Origin: Nephrocerus scutellatus
Lineage: Eukaryota > Arthropoda > Insecta > Diptera > Pipunculidae
Assembly: GCA_947095585.1 (NCBI GenBank)
Contig: OX352761.1
Span: 84,249,919 to 84,313,918 of the forward strand
Direction of reading: 5' to 3'
Length of the DNA: 64,000 nucleotides
Shown: positions 31,061-43,500 of the stretch, piece by piece
How positions within the stretch are numbered: the stretch's first letter is position 1
Layout: each line of letters opens with the position of its first letter
Made by a program: the position numbers and the translations under genes
The notes under the pieces: model-generated
Databases searched by the model: none
The model's input: the letters and a program-made list of their open reading frames with translations, nothing else
What the model was told of the DNA's origin: nothing

Positions 31061-33447
31061 GTCAGTAATCAGCAGAGTATAGCGAATAACATAGAATGCA
31101 TCAGAAATTCATGTTGCCGTAACTATCTCTGATTGGTGGAAGTGCGATTAAACCTCCACGTGGTGACCGCTGGAATACCAATACACGAAAAGCGAAATGA
31201 TCGGGCTAGGCCAATAACCTCGCCCGTAAAAAAACATTACGGAACCCCAAATCAGCCACTGATGAACGACGACGACCACGGCAACGAAAACGGCTAAACG
31301 ATTTATGAATTTTCTAATGTAACGGACGCTCACTGTATAGAGCTCGAGCTGCACAGCAGCTAGCCGATACCCTGTGCAAATATAATGCTGACATAAAAGC
31401 AATTCAAGAGATGCGGTGGACGGGGAATGGTGTCTTACAAAAATCAGAATATGACATACATTACAGCTGTCATGCTGTCATGTCATGTGCTCGAAGTGGG
31501 GTTTCTAGTCAGCAAAAGAATGAAACCCACCGTTATCGGCTTTAAAGCAGTAATTGAACGGCTATGAACCCTTCGCGTGCGGGTCAGATTTAAAAACGTA
31601 AGCCTCATAAACGTTCACGCACATACAGAGGATTCCCCATATGAAGGAAAAAGAAGAATTCTTTGAATCAGTCGAACGGGAACTCCATACCTGTCCTCAG
31701 TATGACGTAAAAATCATTTTGAGGGATATGAATGCCAAAATAATAGGTAGCAATATAATGACCGTTGGGAATACAAGGTTTGCGCCATTCACAACCAGAT
31801 AGTGGTGCTCCGAGCGCTGATTGCAGTATTAAGAAAGACAGTATCAGCGCATCAGATTCGAGTCACGGCTGCCCTTCACAACGAAGAGACCAGAAACACC
31901 TACGGTCAAGCGATAGGACTCGCCCTAAATGCAGGGAGAGTAAGTCCTGGGGCTAAAATGCCGGGCGTAGAAGAGAAATAGACAGGCTTTAAGAATACTG
32001 TCATTAGCACTGCTGACTCCATCTTAGACAGTAGTCGTAGAGATCGGAACGACTGGTTCGATTACGAATGCAAGCTAGCGACTGAAAGTAAGAATGTTGC
32101 GTACCGAGCAATACAACAATCTCATAGAACGCGGGCACGTAAAGAGCTCAGAAGATATGAAAAAAAAAAACAGTTTACTGGCGAAAGAAAGCAGCCATAG
32201 AACAGTACAGAGAGCAAGGACCGCACCAGGCGCGGAAGTTCTGTCAAAGAGTCCGCGGTATGACGCAATATACACCGCGTTGCACGTACTGCAAGGACAA
32301 AGAGGGTAATCTGTTCGCCGATTTCAAGGGCATCTTAGAGCGATGGGAAGAGCACTTTCATGAATTGCTTACTGGCGAGCTAACTGAGGAATTGGAGGCT
32401 GCACCAATGACCGAAGACCACACTATGCTGCTGCCATCAAGCATTGACGAAGATAGCAGAGCGATAAATCGGCTCAAAAATAATAAGGCCCTGGGATCAG
32501 ATGGTATCCCAACGGAGCTGATTAAAACAGGAGGCCCCGCAATACTCCAAGCAATTCATAAACTAATAGTGCAAGTATGGGAGGAAGAAGCGATCCCAGA
32601 AGACTGGCGAATAGGCATCCTGGTAACATACATAAGAAAGGAGATATCACAACCTGCAGCAATTATCGTGGTATAACGTTGTTGACTACCACGTATAAGA
32701 TTTTCTCCTCTACCCTTAAAGACAAGAAACCCCCAGTTACGTCAGTCAGTTACGGGCTTACGCAGACGAGATCGACATCGTTGGTAGAATCCAAAGGGCT
32801 GTACTTCCAGATCGAGCGGGCGACCGAAATCTGGGGCTGCACATAAATGAGAGCAAAATAAAGTAGTACATGGTGGCCAAATCTGCGAGTAGAAGATCGA
32901 ACATTGGTCCCGCAATTATAATAGTGAAACGCGCATTTGAAGTAATTCAATCCTTTAACTATTTCGGGTAAACTGTAGAAGCCGATTACAGCATGGAACT
33001 AGAAATATGCCCACGGTTGCTCAAAACCAAGAAAGCCTACTTTAGTCTGTCAAGACTTCAAGTCCACGAATTTAACCATTACATCCAAGCTGCTGGTGTA
33101 TAAGACAATAGTCATACTAGTACTTACATATGGATCCGAGACTTGGGTGCTTAGAAAAGTTCGAGAGAAAAGTCCACGGAGAATTGTTGGCACCGTATGT
33201 AAGGAAGGACGATTCCGGGTCATGAGATCTACGAGCGTTACCGCGATGTCGAAATCGTGAAGAGAATTAAGCTCGGAAGGCTCCGGTGGGCAGGACATCC
33301 TGCTCAGAAAGTCCTTTGCGGCGTAGAACAGGACGCCCAGAGTTAAGGGATGCCAAACTGGATGACATCGGCTCAACATCAGGATCGGTGGAGAGATTTT
33401 TTACGGACCGCACACCGGTTGTAGAGCCAAATATGATGATGATGATG
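31061..33447 (+). mobile_element. RTE-like non-LTR retrotransposon copy B (internally deleted)
   Basis: Runs from a 5' end matching copy A (cagcagag near 31070) through an endonuclease remnant, then an RT start at 32260-32676 (SDGIPTELIKTGG, PEDWRIGILV). Near 32700-32760 it jumps from the second RT block to beyond the YADD region, so the RT palm is deleted. The end resembles copy A (gaaaagtccacggagaattgtt near 33160) and finishes in (GAT)n at 33435-33449. Length is 2387 bp. Frameshifts are frequent. Confidence 0.85.
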
Positions 33448-33460
33448 ATTGTTTCGTGAT

Positions 33461-34090
33461 AGCAACGTGGATGCCGCCGCTAATGCAATCACAGAAATCA
33501 TCGTTATTAGTATGAAAGACTTTATTCCCTCCAGGAAAAAGTCCGTCAAACCAAAGGAGGATGGATGATATGACTCGAGCTGTAAAGAGGCTTCTAAGAT
33601 TAGAGACGTATGCTTTCGGTTTTATAAAGCAAAGCTAAGGGCGTATATTCGCCCTAAACTTGAATACAACTGTATTTTTTGGGCAGGTGCCCCCAAGACC
33701 ACATTGCATATACTAGACAGAGTTCAGAACCGCGCGTTAAAACTTATTGGTGACGTACATATCGCGAAAACAATCGAATCACTTGAACAGAAATATCCAG
33801 ATGCATCCCGCCCGTTCTCCAACCCATCCGTAATACCCGTGCCTCAACTCGAGCTCACGGGTCCACCATTAAGCCTATCTTCGGACGTACGAACCAATTC
33901 AGAGATTCCTTCTTTAGCCACACGATAGTTATGCGGAATGATTCTGTGTTTCCGCATTTGTATGATCTCCAGTCGTTTAAGACGCGTGCATAGACATCTT
34001 ATCTTTTCCTCTCCTTAATTTCCTAACGCCCTCGCTGTGCTAAGCTTTATAAGGGTGCAAATCCCTTTAGCGTGTGTACATTATAAAAAA
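33461..34090 (+). mobile_element. CR1-like non-LTR retrotransposon, 3' part
   Basis: Resumes the element cut at 31060. Fragments AKLRAYIRPKLEYNCIFWAG (about 33630), LHILDRVQNRALKLIGD (33704 onward) and HLYDLQSFKTRA (about 33960) are typical of the end of CR1/L2-group ORF2 proteins. A terminal A run is near 34085. Confidence 0.65.
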
Positions 34091-35657
34091 AAGCTGTGTT
34101 GGCAGGATAGACTTATGGAGAATTGGCCCGTACGTGATAAAGGATGATTTCGGAGAAATTTCGGAAGTTTTGGTTCGTTCAGATCCTGGCGAACCCCGTC
34201 TCATCCTTCAGTTCCAAATGATATACCAAATGACCTAGTGGCCGCTGTTTACCAAACTTTCTTGCCATAAGTAGAATTTAAATTCCACAACTCGTTCACC
34301 ATCTGTATAATTATGTTTATAGAATTTATAAGCCATGTAAAGATAAAGATAACCAAGATAAAGATCACTGTCAACACTAATAACGGGCTCTGACAATTTG
34401 ATGGTCTGTTTTGAGTCCTCTTCAACTTAAGGGTGAGACGAACAAACCTCTAAAAGTCCAAGACATCCCAGGATAAGACACTTGACCAACCGACATTGTA
34501 TGAGCATCGGTACGACCGTTTGCGTTCAGTTTCTTATTCCACTTACTAAACATATAGGCCTCGGCACGTGTACCTCAACACCGATGCCTCAAATCATCCT
34601 CCTTTATAAGGGCTTTGGGCCAGCTAACAGTATGTTAATTTTATTTTAAAGGGCGCAAATTCGTCAAGGCATTTTACCTCTTGATTTTTTTATCTCATAT
34701 AAACTTCAAAAACACTTTGATTTTATCTTTATAGACTGCAAACAATTACTTAGAGATATTATATGTTCCCACCATGTTGATTTACACTCACTTCTGTTAC
34801 CTTTTAAAAGAACTTAGATTTTTGTATTACAATGTCCCAAGAAATAAAACGTTCTTAAGAGCTTTCGCTTGTTGCAATTAGTAATATTAGTTAAACTCTT
34901 GCCATTTTAATTATTAAAATCTTTACTATTACTATTTAGTCAAAATATATTTTTTAAGGTGCACTTGTTAAATTCCTTACATGTATTCAGCCTGAATATG
35001 CACGCTTTGTTTAGTTTTAATTTACAATAATTCGTACTTAATTTGTTAAAGATATTATAATATGTAAATTGATAAAGATGCCACACTTTTATAGTATAAA
35101 ATAAAGTATGCCTCTAAATTCTAACTACATAAGATTGATTTATTTAATATTTATTTATTTTAAATATATTTTTTTAATTATCTTGTTTCTATTATTTAAT
35201 AATTTAAGAAATCATAAATACTATTTTTAGAGCAAGGAAATAGGTGCCAAAACCTTGGAAAGAATAAATTCCCAAGGCGGTAAGAATGAGAAATGATTTT
35301 AACAAAAAGTGATACATAATTATTTTGAGTGAACAAAACCTTTAATGAATAACTTCAAGTTAACTACTAATTATAAGCTAATAATTTCATTAAACCTTAA
35401 GTAATGAACTTCTGGGTGTTGGCTTCCTGCATAATTATGTATAAACCGTTTTATAACGCTGTAACTGCGCTGTAAAGATTGTTTTAAGTATAAATATTGT
35501 AATATAGGTGATATTTGTAATTGCTTATACATTCTTAAGGATAAATTATGCTTTAAATAAGTGATATTCGTAAGGATTTTTCTAAAAATATAACAATAAA
35601 AACGAGGCTAACATGTAACACAAATTAAGCTAAGCAATCTGTGATGTTTTTGTTTAG
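34091..35657. other. intron sequence, no feature recognised
   Basis: AT-rich, many stops in all frames. The last bases, tttttgtttag, form a good polypyrimidine tract and acceptor for the exon at 35658. Confidence 0.5.
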
Positions 35658-35706
35658 AGTACTGAAGTTGGAATGAGAAGCATCGTCATGCTGGACGAAC
35701 AAGGAG
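35658..35706 (+). CDS. Snap25: SNAP-25 exon (49 nt), diverged version of the end of the first SNARE helix
   Basis: Flanked by tttttgtttag and by gtaagaatg, both strong splice sites. Starts on a codon boundary and encodes 16 residues, STEVGMRSIVMLDEQG, plus the first base of a Glu codon. The next exon begins with the two remaining bases (AA), giving [13 protein letters not shown], the expected SNAP-25 order, across a 21.5-kb intron. By comparison with insect SNAP-25 as I know it, this block is usually SKEAGIRTLVALDDQG or very close. About 9 of 16 residues agree, which is low for so conserved a protein. It may be an alternative version of a second exon outside the window, or a lineage-specific change. 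Confidence 0.82.
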
Positions 35707-36239
35707 GTAAGAATGTAAAAAAGTTAAAACACAAAATTATACATAAAAAGCTATATACAGACAACAAAATGCAGTAAAAACTTGTTTTGTTAGCAAATGA
35801 GTTTAATTCCACTAAAAAAATTCAATAAACAATCGAATTAACCCACCGTTTGTGCTTAAATGTAATGATATGCGATGCGAATTCTAAATATGAAGTTTAT
35901 ATAAATTTAAAAAATACAAACATAATAATTGGGTCGTTTTTGAATTCGATAGGAAAATATCATTTCACTTTAGAAAATGGAAGTTAATTCGTTTCATAAT
36001 TAACAAAAAAATAAATAAAATGTAAGAGTAAAATTAAAAAAGAAAATATTTTTTTTGGCAAAAATTTCCATTATATAGGGTGTTCCAATGTGAGGCGTCA
36101 TTACCTTAGTAATGGAATGCTGCAAGCGCGCATAATTGTTCCAAAAGCTCTTACCAAAGAAAAAAATTAGAGCCTGTTCTCGGAAACTACAGCGATTTTT
36201 AAATTCCCGTGGCTGGCTGGCCAAATCTTGTGATCAATT
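35707..36239. other. start of the 21.5-kb SNAP-25 intron
   Basis: Donor gtaagaatg, then AT-rich sequence without recognised feature until the dispersed repeat at 36240. Confidence 0.6.
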
Positions 36240-36460
36240 TTTAACCTACAGCCCGATTAAAATTAAATTTAAATTTAAATAAAATTAAAATTTGAGGCCC
36301 CCCGGGCCGCGGGGTCGGGGGGCTCTCATACAAATATTTTACAAAATTTACCCGATTTTCTTTAAATTTTGTACACATGTGTGTCTTCGATGGAAAACAC
36401 TTTTTGTAAAAATTTGGAGCGATCGGCCCCTTGGGGACCCCAATATACAATTTTTAAATA
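36240..36460 (-). repeat. fragment of the dispersed repeat family (minus strand)
   Basis: acacatgtgtgtcttcgatggaaaacactttttgtaaaaattt and ggccgcggggtcggggggct are reverse complements of units at 8350-8530. It lies just left of the R1-like array. Confidence 0.6.
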
Positions 36461-36570
36461 TAGCTATATCGCATCAGATCACGGCAAAGTCTGAGCTCTG
36501 TGCTTTGTGAGCAGCGGTGTTCGCTGCCGCTGCGTCATTTGTGAATGATTTTGCCACAAAACGAGCACGC

Positions 36571-36601
36571 AGTGTGTGTGTGTGTGTTTTTTTTTTTTTT
36601 T
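36571..36601. repeat. (GT)n plus T-run at the 3' end of R1-like copy 1
   Basis: About 8 GT units and about 15 T, then atggctgtgcc. On the element strand this reads as ...ggcacagccat, an A run, then (CA)n: the element's 3' tail in its microsatellite target. Confidence 0.85.
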
Positions 36602-39600
36602 ATGGCTGTGCCAAAGGTGGGGAATCTTCTAAAAGATACCAGTAGAGCCCTCCAGGGGTACTAGCATGCACGATTCGTAAACCTGACTGTTCGTACCAGG
36701 AATTACGCATACGTACTAAACCCTCCTTACACACTTCAACCACTCTCCCCATGGGACTGCCGTTAGGTATTACATCACGGGGCTGGTTAGCAGATTACTC
36801 TATGCCTTCTGCATCTTCTGCTGCTGCTGATCGCCTTATATTTTCGATTCTTCGCAGCTCGTTTTGCACATTCGTTACGAATACACACACTTCTGTCCAC
36901 TTATCCTCGGATCTTTGCATTTCTTCTAAAAGGACGTGTGGACTTGGCAGGTTGCTTCTCCATTCTCTGAAGCGTCTGCAATGGAAAATCGCATGCTCTG
37001 TGTCTTCTTCCATGTCTGGACAATCTGAGCAAAAAGGTGAGCTATCGTGTCCAAATCGATAAAGATATTTTCGATAGCCGCCATGGCCTGACAGAAACTG
37101 CGTAAATTGGTAGTTGCAGTTACCGTGAGATCGGTTTGTCCAATTCTCAATGTTCGGGATCAGCTTGTAGGTCCATCTTCCTTTCAAACTTATGTCCCAC
37201 CGGTCTTGCGATACAGCCATTGAGGTGGCCTTTTCTTCCTCTTTGATCATTTCGATTGTTCGTTGGTCCTGTTGTGATAAGGCTCTTCTATTGTAGATCC
37301 TAAGCATTTCATCTGCGTGGATGTCTACTGGAACCATTCCTGCTATAACGAGGGCAGCATCGCTGACTCTATTCCATTGATTGTCTTTGACACTGTGACA
37401 ACGGCGATGTCGTCAGCGAATCCAAATATTTGTACGCCTGGTGGTAATGCTAGTCTTATAACTCCATCGTACATAATATTCAATAGAAGGGGACCCAGCA
37501 CCGATCCTTGTGGGACTCCTGCGGAGACGTTATAGTACTTTGTACCCTCATTGGTTTCGTACCTCAACCTTCTATAACTTAAGTAGCTTGACACTATCTT
37601 CCTTATATAGTATGGTGCATCCATTCTGGCGAGTGATCTTCTTATTGAGGACCATTTTGCAGAGTTAAAGGCGTTTTTTATGTCCAGTGTCACTACTGCA
37701 CAATATTCCTTTGTGCCCCACCGCCATCTTTTTCCTTCAATCGCATTCTTTGCTATATTGACCACCGCCTTTATGGTGTCGACGGTCGAGCGCGATTTTC
37801 GAAACCCGAACTGATGATCTGACAGTGCTCCTTTATTATCCGCTATATTAAGCAATCTGTCATATATGATCCGCTCGAGTATCTTTCCCATTGTATCTAG
37901 TAGGCATATTGGGCGGTACGATGATGGTTCGCCCGGTGGTTTGTTTCCCTTTGGAAGCAATACTAAATGCTGCAGTTTCCAAGGTTCAGGGAAAACTCCT
38001 TCATCTAGACACTGTTGCATGCATGTCATGAACATATCCGGCCTACTTCGGATGGCGGCTTTCAATGCTTTATTAGGAATGCCATCGGGTCCAGGAGCTT
38101 TGTTGTCTCGTATTCTTTTACTTGCGTTCACGAGTTCATCAACTGTTAGCCTTGGAATACTTTCTGTGCTAATTTCTCTTATTATGTTGCACATAGTATA
38201 TGGTCCTTTCGGAAATAGGTGTTCTACGATGGACCTAAACTTTGTTGGGCATGATATTTGCGGGGTCTTACAGCCTTTTAGCTTTGCCATAACTATTTTG
38301 TATGCTGTGCCCCAGGGATTGATGTCCGCCTCGTCACATAGTCGTTTGAAGCACTTCGACTTGCTTTCTTTAATTGCATTTTTTAAATTTCGTCTAGCTA
38401 ATCTTAGCATATCAAGACGTTCTTTAATGTCTGATCCCCTTCTTGATCGCTGCACTCTACGTCTGGCTTGTAAGCAGGCAGCTCTCAGTGCTTTTATCTG
38501 CTCATTCCACCAGTAGCAGTGTACACCTCTCTTGCTAGGTCTTCTCCTGGGCATAGCTGCTTCGCACGCTGTAGTGATTATACTGGTAAGTTGTTGCGAC
38601 AGGATCTCAGATGTTCCGCTTTCGATTAGGAAGCTTGAGTTTATGATTTCCTCAAACATTTCTTTATCAAGGAACTTGTCTTTCCATTTAGGTCCCCCTA
38701 ATTTTGGGTGTTGCACGGCTTCTTTTTCTTTAATTTCAATTACAATCTCCTGGTGGTCGCTGTGCGTATAGTCTTCGCTGACGCGCCATTTTATCATCCG
38801 CAAGAGGGAACTGCTAGCGAAGGTAATATCGATGATCAATCCCCTTCCTGATTTGCGATACGTATTTGCTCGTCCCGTGTTAGCTATGCCTGTATTTAAT
38901 GAGGCGAAAGATTCTAGCAGATAATGTCCTCTGATATTAGTAAATCTGCTGCCCCAGTCTGTTGCCCAGGCATTGAAGACTCCGCCTATAACCACTGGAG
39001 CTCTTCCTCGAGCATCGGCCGTTAAATTTTCTATCATTGCTGAGTATTCGCTCATCGTCCAGCTGGGTCTTGCGTAACAACTATAAAAGTTGATTCCATT
39101 TATTTTTGCCCGTACGAAGCCCTCCGCCTGCCCGTCTACATCTTGGAAGGCATGTCTCCCGCAAATCCATATTGCAGCTTTTTCTGTTTTGTCACATGCC
39201 CAAGCGTTAATGTCACGAGATTTGTACGGTTCGCTTATTAAAATTATGTCCGCTCTATCGTCTTTAGCCGTCTGTGACAGGATATCCTGTGCTATCTCGC
39301 AGTGATTTAGGTTTATCTGGATAACCTTCATACTTTTCTGCTGGCGATAGCTCTCCTAAAGACTGGGCATTTGCTGCTGCCCGCTACATGCTTCGCATCT
39401 TCTGGGTGTTCCTTTCTACAGAACATGCACGAAGGCTCCTTTGCGCAAGACTTAGCATGTGGCCCTCATCCCCACATCTTCTAAACAGCTTGGACCGATC
39501 TTCTCCGTTTTTACACTGCTTGGCAATGTGCCCAAATTCCAGGCATTTGAAGCACTTTTTGAGGAGTGTCCGTTCGCGGATGCGACACACTACCAACCCG

Positions 39601-40508
39601 ATTTTTATCTTCTTTGCTTCCAGCAGCTTCTTTGCTTTTGCATTTGGAAGGCTGAAAGTCGCCGTTTGGGTTCCACCATATGCTTTCCTCAGCGATATAA
39701 AGTCTGACGGTGTAACGCCTTCGACTCCGGCTTGGACTTCGATTGATTCACAAATGTCTTCTTTTGTGGTGATCTCATCGATGTCTTTCAGCTCGATGCT
39801 AGTGCGTTGGGTGAGGGTTCTTACGTTTGCTTGTTCGCCTAACGCCTCACTTATGACGCTTTTAAATTCCGCTGTCTTGTCACTTGTCTCCTTCAATTGA
39901 ATTAAGAGGTCACCTTTTTGTGTCCTTCTGATCCTAGATACTGCTTTTCCAATTGTTTCTAGTTTTGGATCAGCCTTCACGTTGCGCAATATCTGCGCAT
40001 AGGATATTTTGCCCTTCGCTTCTATGACTATGGCGTCAGGTCTTGCCTTTCTTATAATTGGCTTTTGTTTTACGGCGGACTTCTTGGCAGATGCGTCTGA
40101 CTTCACTTTATTTTTAGTTTTAGCGACGACTTTTGTCCATTCGCCTTCTCCAGTTTTTTTAACATTTTTAATACCCTTTTCCTGGGTTTTTTCTTCCGTC
40201 GCTATTACCATAGTTTTACGTGAGGACTGGCGTTGCTCTTGCCTCCGCTTTGGATTCGGCGTTTCGCTGTGGATAGGCTGCTTCCTTTTTTGCTCCATTG
40301 AAGCTTTGAGCCAGGGAGAGGTTTGAGATGAGGTGTGATTAACCATCTTCTCCTTAGTCTTCTTGTTATTAACGTAGATAGCCGATAACTCATAGAGGGT
40401 TTTAATGCTATCAATCGCATCCCGCATGGCTTGATGAATGGAACGTCTTTTTCCATCTTCCAACATTTCTACCAGTCCCTTGATCTGCTCTCCTACTTTA
40501 TGAAAGTC
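36602..40508 (-). mobile_element. R1-clade non-LTR retrotransposon copy 1 (5'-truncated, chimeric, deleted)
   Basis: ORF2 start through RT is open at 37343-39331 (662 residues), then a 451-bp deletion at about 37360 shifts the frame; the C-terminal part reads separately at 36795-37337. ORF1 (39384-40466) is 5'-truncated and frameshifted after the first zinc knuckle. From 37364 to 40508 it looks identical to copy 2 at a constant offset of 4397, while 36602-37360 is clearly diverged (for example HADEMLRIYNRRALSQQDQ against LADEMLRIYNRRALSHPDQ). It therefore appears to be a recombinant of two elements. Confidence 0.9.
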
Positions 40509-40547
40509 TCTCTCTGTGTGTGTGTGTGTGTGTGTGTTTTTTTTTTT
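40509..40547. repeat. TCTC(TG)n and T-run between copies 1 and 2
   Basis: tctctctgtgtg... with about 11-12 TG, then about 11 T. The same junction, with the same truncation point after gaaagtc, occurs after copy 2. Confidence 0.9.
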
Positions 40548-43500
40548 ATGGCTGTGCCAGAGGTGGGGAATCTTCTAAAAGATACCAGTAGAGCCCTCCA
40601 GGGGTACTAGCATGCACGATTCGTAAACCTGAATGTTCGTACCAGGAATTACGCCTACGTACTAAACCCTCCTTACACACTTCAACCACTCTCCCCGCGG
40701 GACTGCCGTTAGGTATTACATCACGGGGCTGGTAAGCAGATTACTCTATGCCTTCTGCATCTTCTGCTGCTGCTGATCGCCTTATCTTTTCGATTCTTCG
40801 CAGCTCGTTTTGCACATTCGTTATGAATACACACACTTCTGTCCACTTACCCTCAGATCTCAGCATTTCTTCTAACAGGACTTGTGGACTTGGCAGGCTG
40901 CTTCTCCATTCTCTGAAGCGTCCGCATTGGAAAATCGCATGCTCCGTATCTTCTTCCAGTTCCGGACAATCTGGGCAAAAAGGTGAGCTATCGTGTCCAA
41001 ATCTATAAAGATATCTTCGATAGCCGCCATGGCCTGACAGAAACTGCGTAAATTGGTAATTGCAGTTACCGTGAGATCGGTTTGTCCAATTCTCTATATT
41101 CGGGATCAGTTTGTGGGTCCATTTTCCTTTCAAACTTATGTCCCACCTGGCTTGCCATACAGCCATTGAGGTGGCCTTTTCTTCTTCTTTGATCATTTTG
41201 ATTGATCGTTGGTCCGGATGTGATAAGGCTCTTCTATTGTAGATCCTAAGCATTTCATCTGCGAGGATGTCTACTGGAACCATTCCTGCTTTAACGAGGG
41301 CCGCATCATCGGAGATCGTTCGGAACCCGCTGATCGTCCTTAGTGCACTGAGTCTGTATATAGACGAGAGGTTTCTTCTTATTTCTTTAGTCACCAGTGC
41401 CTCCGCCCAAACTGGGGCTGCGTACAGGAGGACTGAGCTAACTACTCTGGACATTAGGACCCTCCTTGGATATCCTGGTCCTCCGACATTTGGCAGTATC
41501 CGAGATAATGCTGCCTGCATCTGCGACGCCTTTCTGCTAGAATAGTCCACGTGTATTTTAAAACGGAGCCTATTGTCAAGCATTACTCCTAGGTATTTGA
41601 CAAAATCCTTTGATCTAATAGTCTGGTTACCAACTCGTATATTTATGTATTCTATATTTTTCCGGCTGGTAATCAGGACTGCTTCCGTTTTATGGTCGGC
41701 TAATTCTAAACCGACGGATACTAGCCATTTTTTGATTTGGCCAACTGCTTCATTCGTGGCTGACTCTATTCCATTGATTGTCTTTGACACTGTGACAACG
41801 GCGATGTCGTCAGCGAATCCAAATATTTGTACGCCTGGTGGTAATGCTAGTCTTAGAACTCCATCGTACATTATATTCCATAGAAGGGGACCCAGCACCG
41901 ATCCTTGTGGGACTCCTGCGGAGACGTTATAGTACTTTGTACCCTCATTGGTTTCGTACCTCAACCTTCTATAACTTAAGTAGCTTGACACTATCTTCCT
42001 TATATAGTATGGTGCATCCATTCTGGCGAGTGATCTTCTTATTGAGGACCATTTTGCAGAGTTAAAGGCGTTTTTTATGTCCAGTGTCACTACTGCACAA
42101 TATTCCTTTGTGCCCCACCGCCATCTTTTTCCTTCAATCGCATTCTTTGCTATATTGACCACCGCCTTTATGGTGTCGACGGTCGAGCGCGATTTTCGAA
42201 ACCCGAACTGATGATCTGACAGTGCTCCTTTATTATCCGCTATATTAAGCAATCTGTCATATATGATCCGCTCGAGTATCTTTCCCATTGTATCTAGTAG
42301 GCATATTGGGCGGTACGATGATGGTTCGCCCGGTGGTTTGTTTCCCTTTGGAAGCAATACTAAATGCTGCAGTTTCCAAGGTTCAGGGAAAACTCCTTCA
42401 TCTAGACACTGTTGCATGCATGTCATGAACATATCCGGCCTACTTCGGATGGCGGCTTTCAATGCTTTATTAGGAATGCCATCGGGTCCAGGAGCTTTGT
42501 TGTCTCGTATTCTTTTACTTGCGTTCACGAGTTCATCAACTGTTAGCCTTGGAATACTTTCTGTGCTAATTTCTCTTATTATGTTGCACATAGTATATGG
42601 TCCTTTCGGAAATAGGTGTTCTACGATGGACCTAAACTTTGTTGGGCATGATATTTGCGGGGTCTTACAGCCTTTTAGCTTTGCCATAACTATTTTGTAT
42701 GCTGTGCCCCAGGGATTGATGTCCGCCTCGTCACATAGTCGTTTGAAGCACTTCGACTTGCTTTCTTTAATTGCATTTTTTAAATTTCGTCTAGCTAATC
42801 TTAGCATATCAAGACGTTCTTTAATGTCTGATCCCCTTCTTGATCGCTGCACTCTACGTCTGGCTTGTAAGCAGGCAGCTCTCAGTGCTTTTATCTGCTC
42901 ATTCCACCAGTAGCAGTGTACACCTCTCTTGCTAGGTCTTCTCCTGGGCATAGCTGCTTCGCACGCTGTAGTGATTATACTGGTAAGTTGTTGCGACAGG
43001 ATCTCAGATGTTCCGCTTTCGATTAGGAAGCTTGAGTTTATGATTTCCTCAAACATTTCTTTATCAAGGAACTTGTCTTTCCATTTAGGTCCCCCTAATT
43101 TTGGGTGTTGCACGGCTTCTTTTTCTTTAATTTCAATTACAATCTCCTGGTGGTCGCTGTGCGTATAGTCTTCGCTGACGCGCCATTTTATCATCCGCAA
43201 GAGGGAACTGCTAGCGAAGGTAATATCGATGATCAATCCCCTTCCTGATTTGCGATACGTATTTGCTCGTCCCGTGTTAGCTATGCCTGTATTTAATGAG
43301 GCGAAAGATTCTAGCAGATAATGTCCTCTGATATTAGTAAATCTGCTGCCCCAGTCTGTTGCCCAGGCATTGAAGACTCCGCCTATAACCACTGGAGCTC
43401 TTCCTCGAGCATCGGCCGTTAAATTTTCTATCATTGCTGAGTATTCGCTCATCGTCCAGCTGGGTCTTGCGTAACAACTATAAAAGTTGATTCCATTTAT

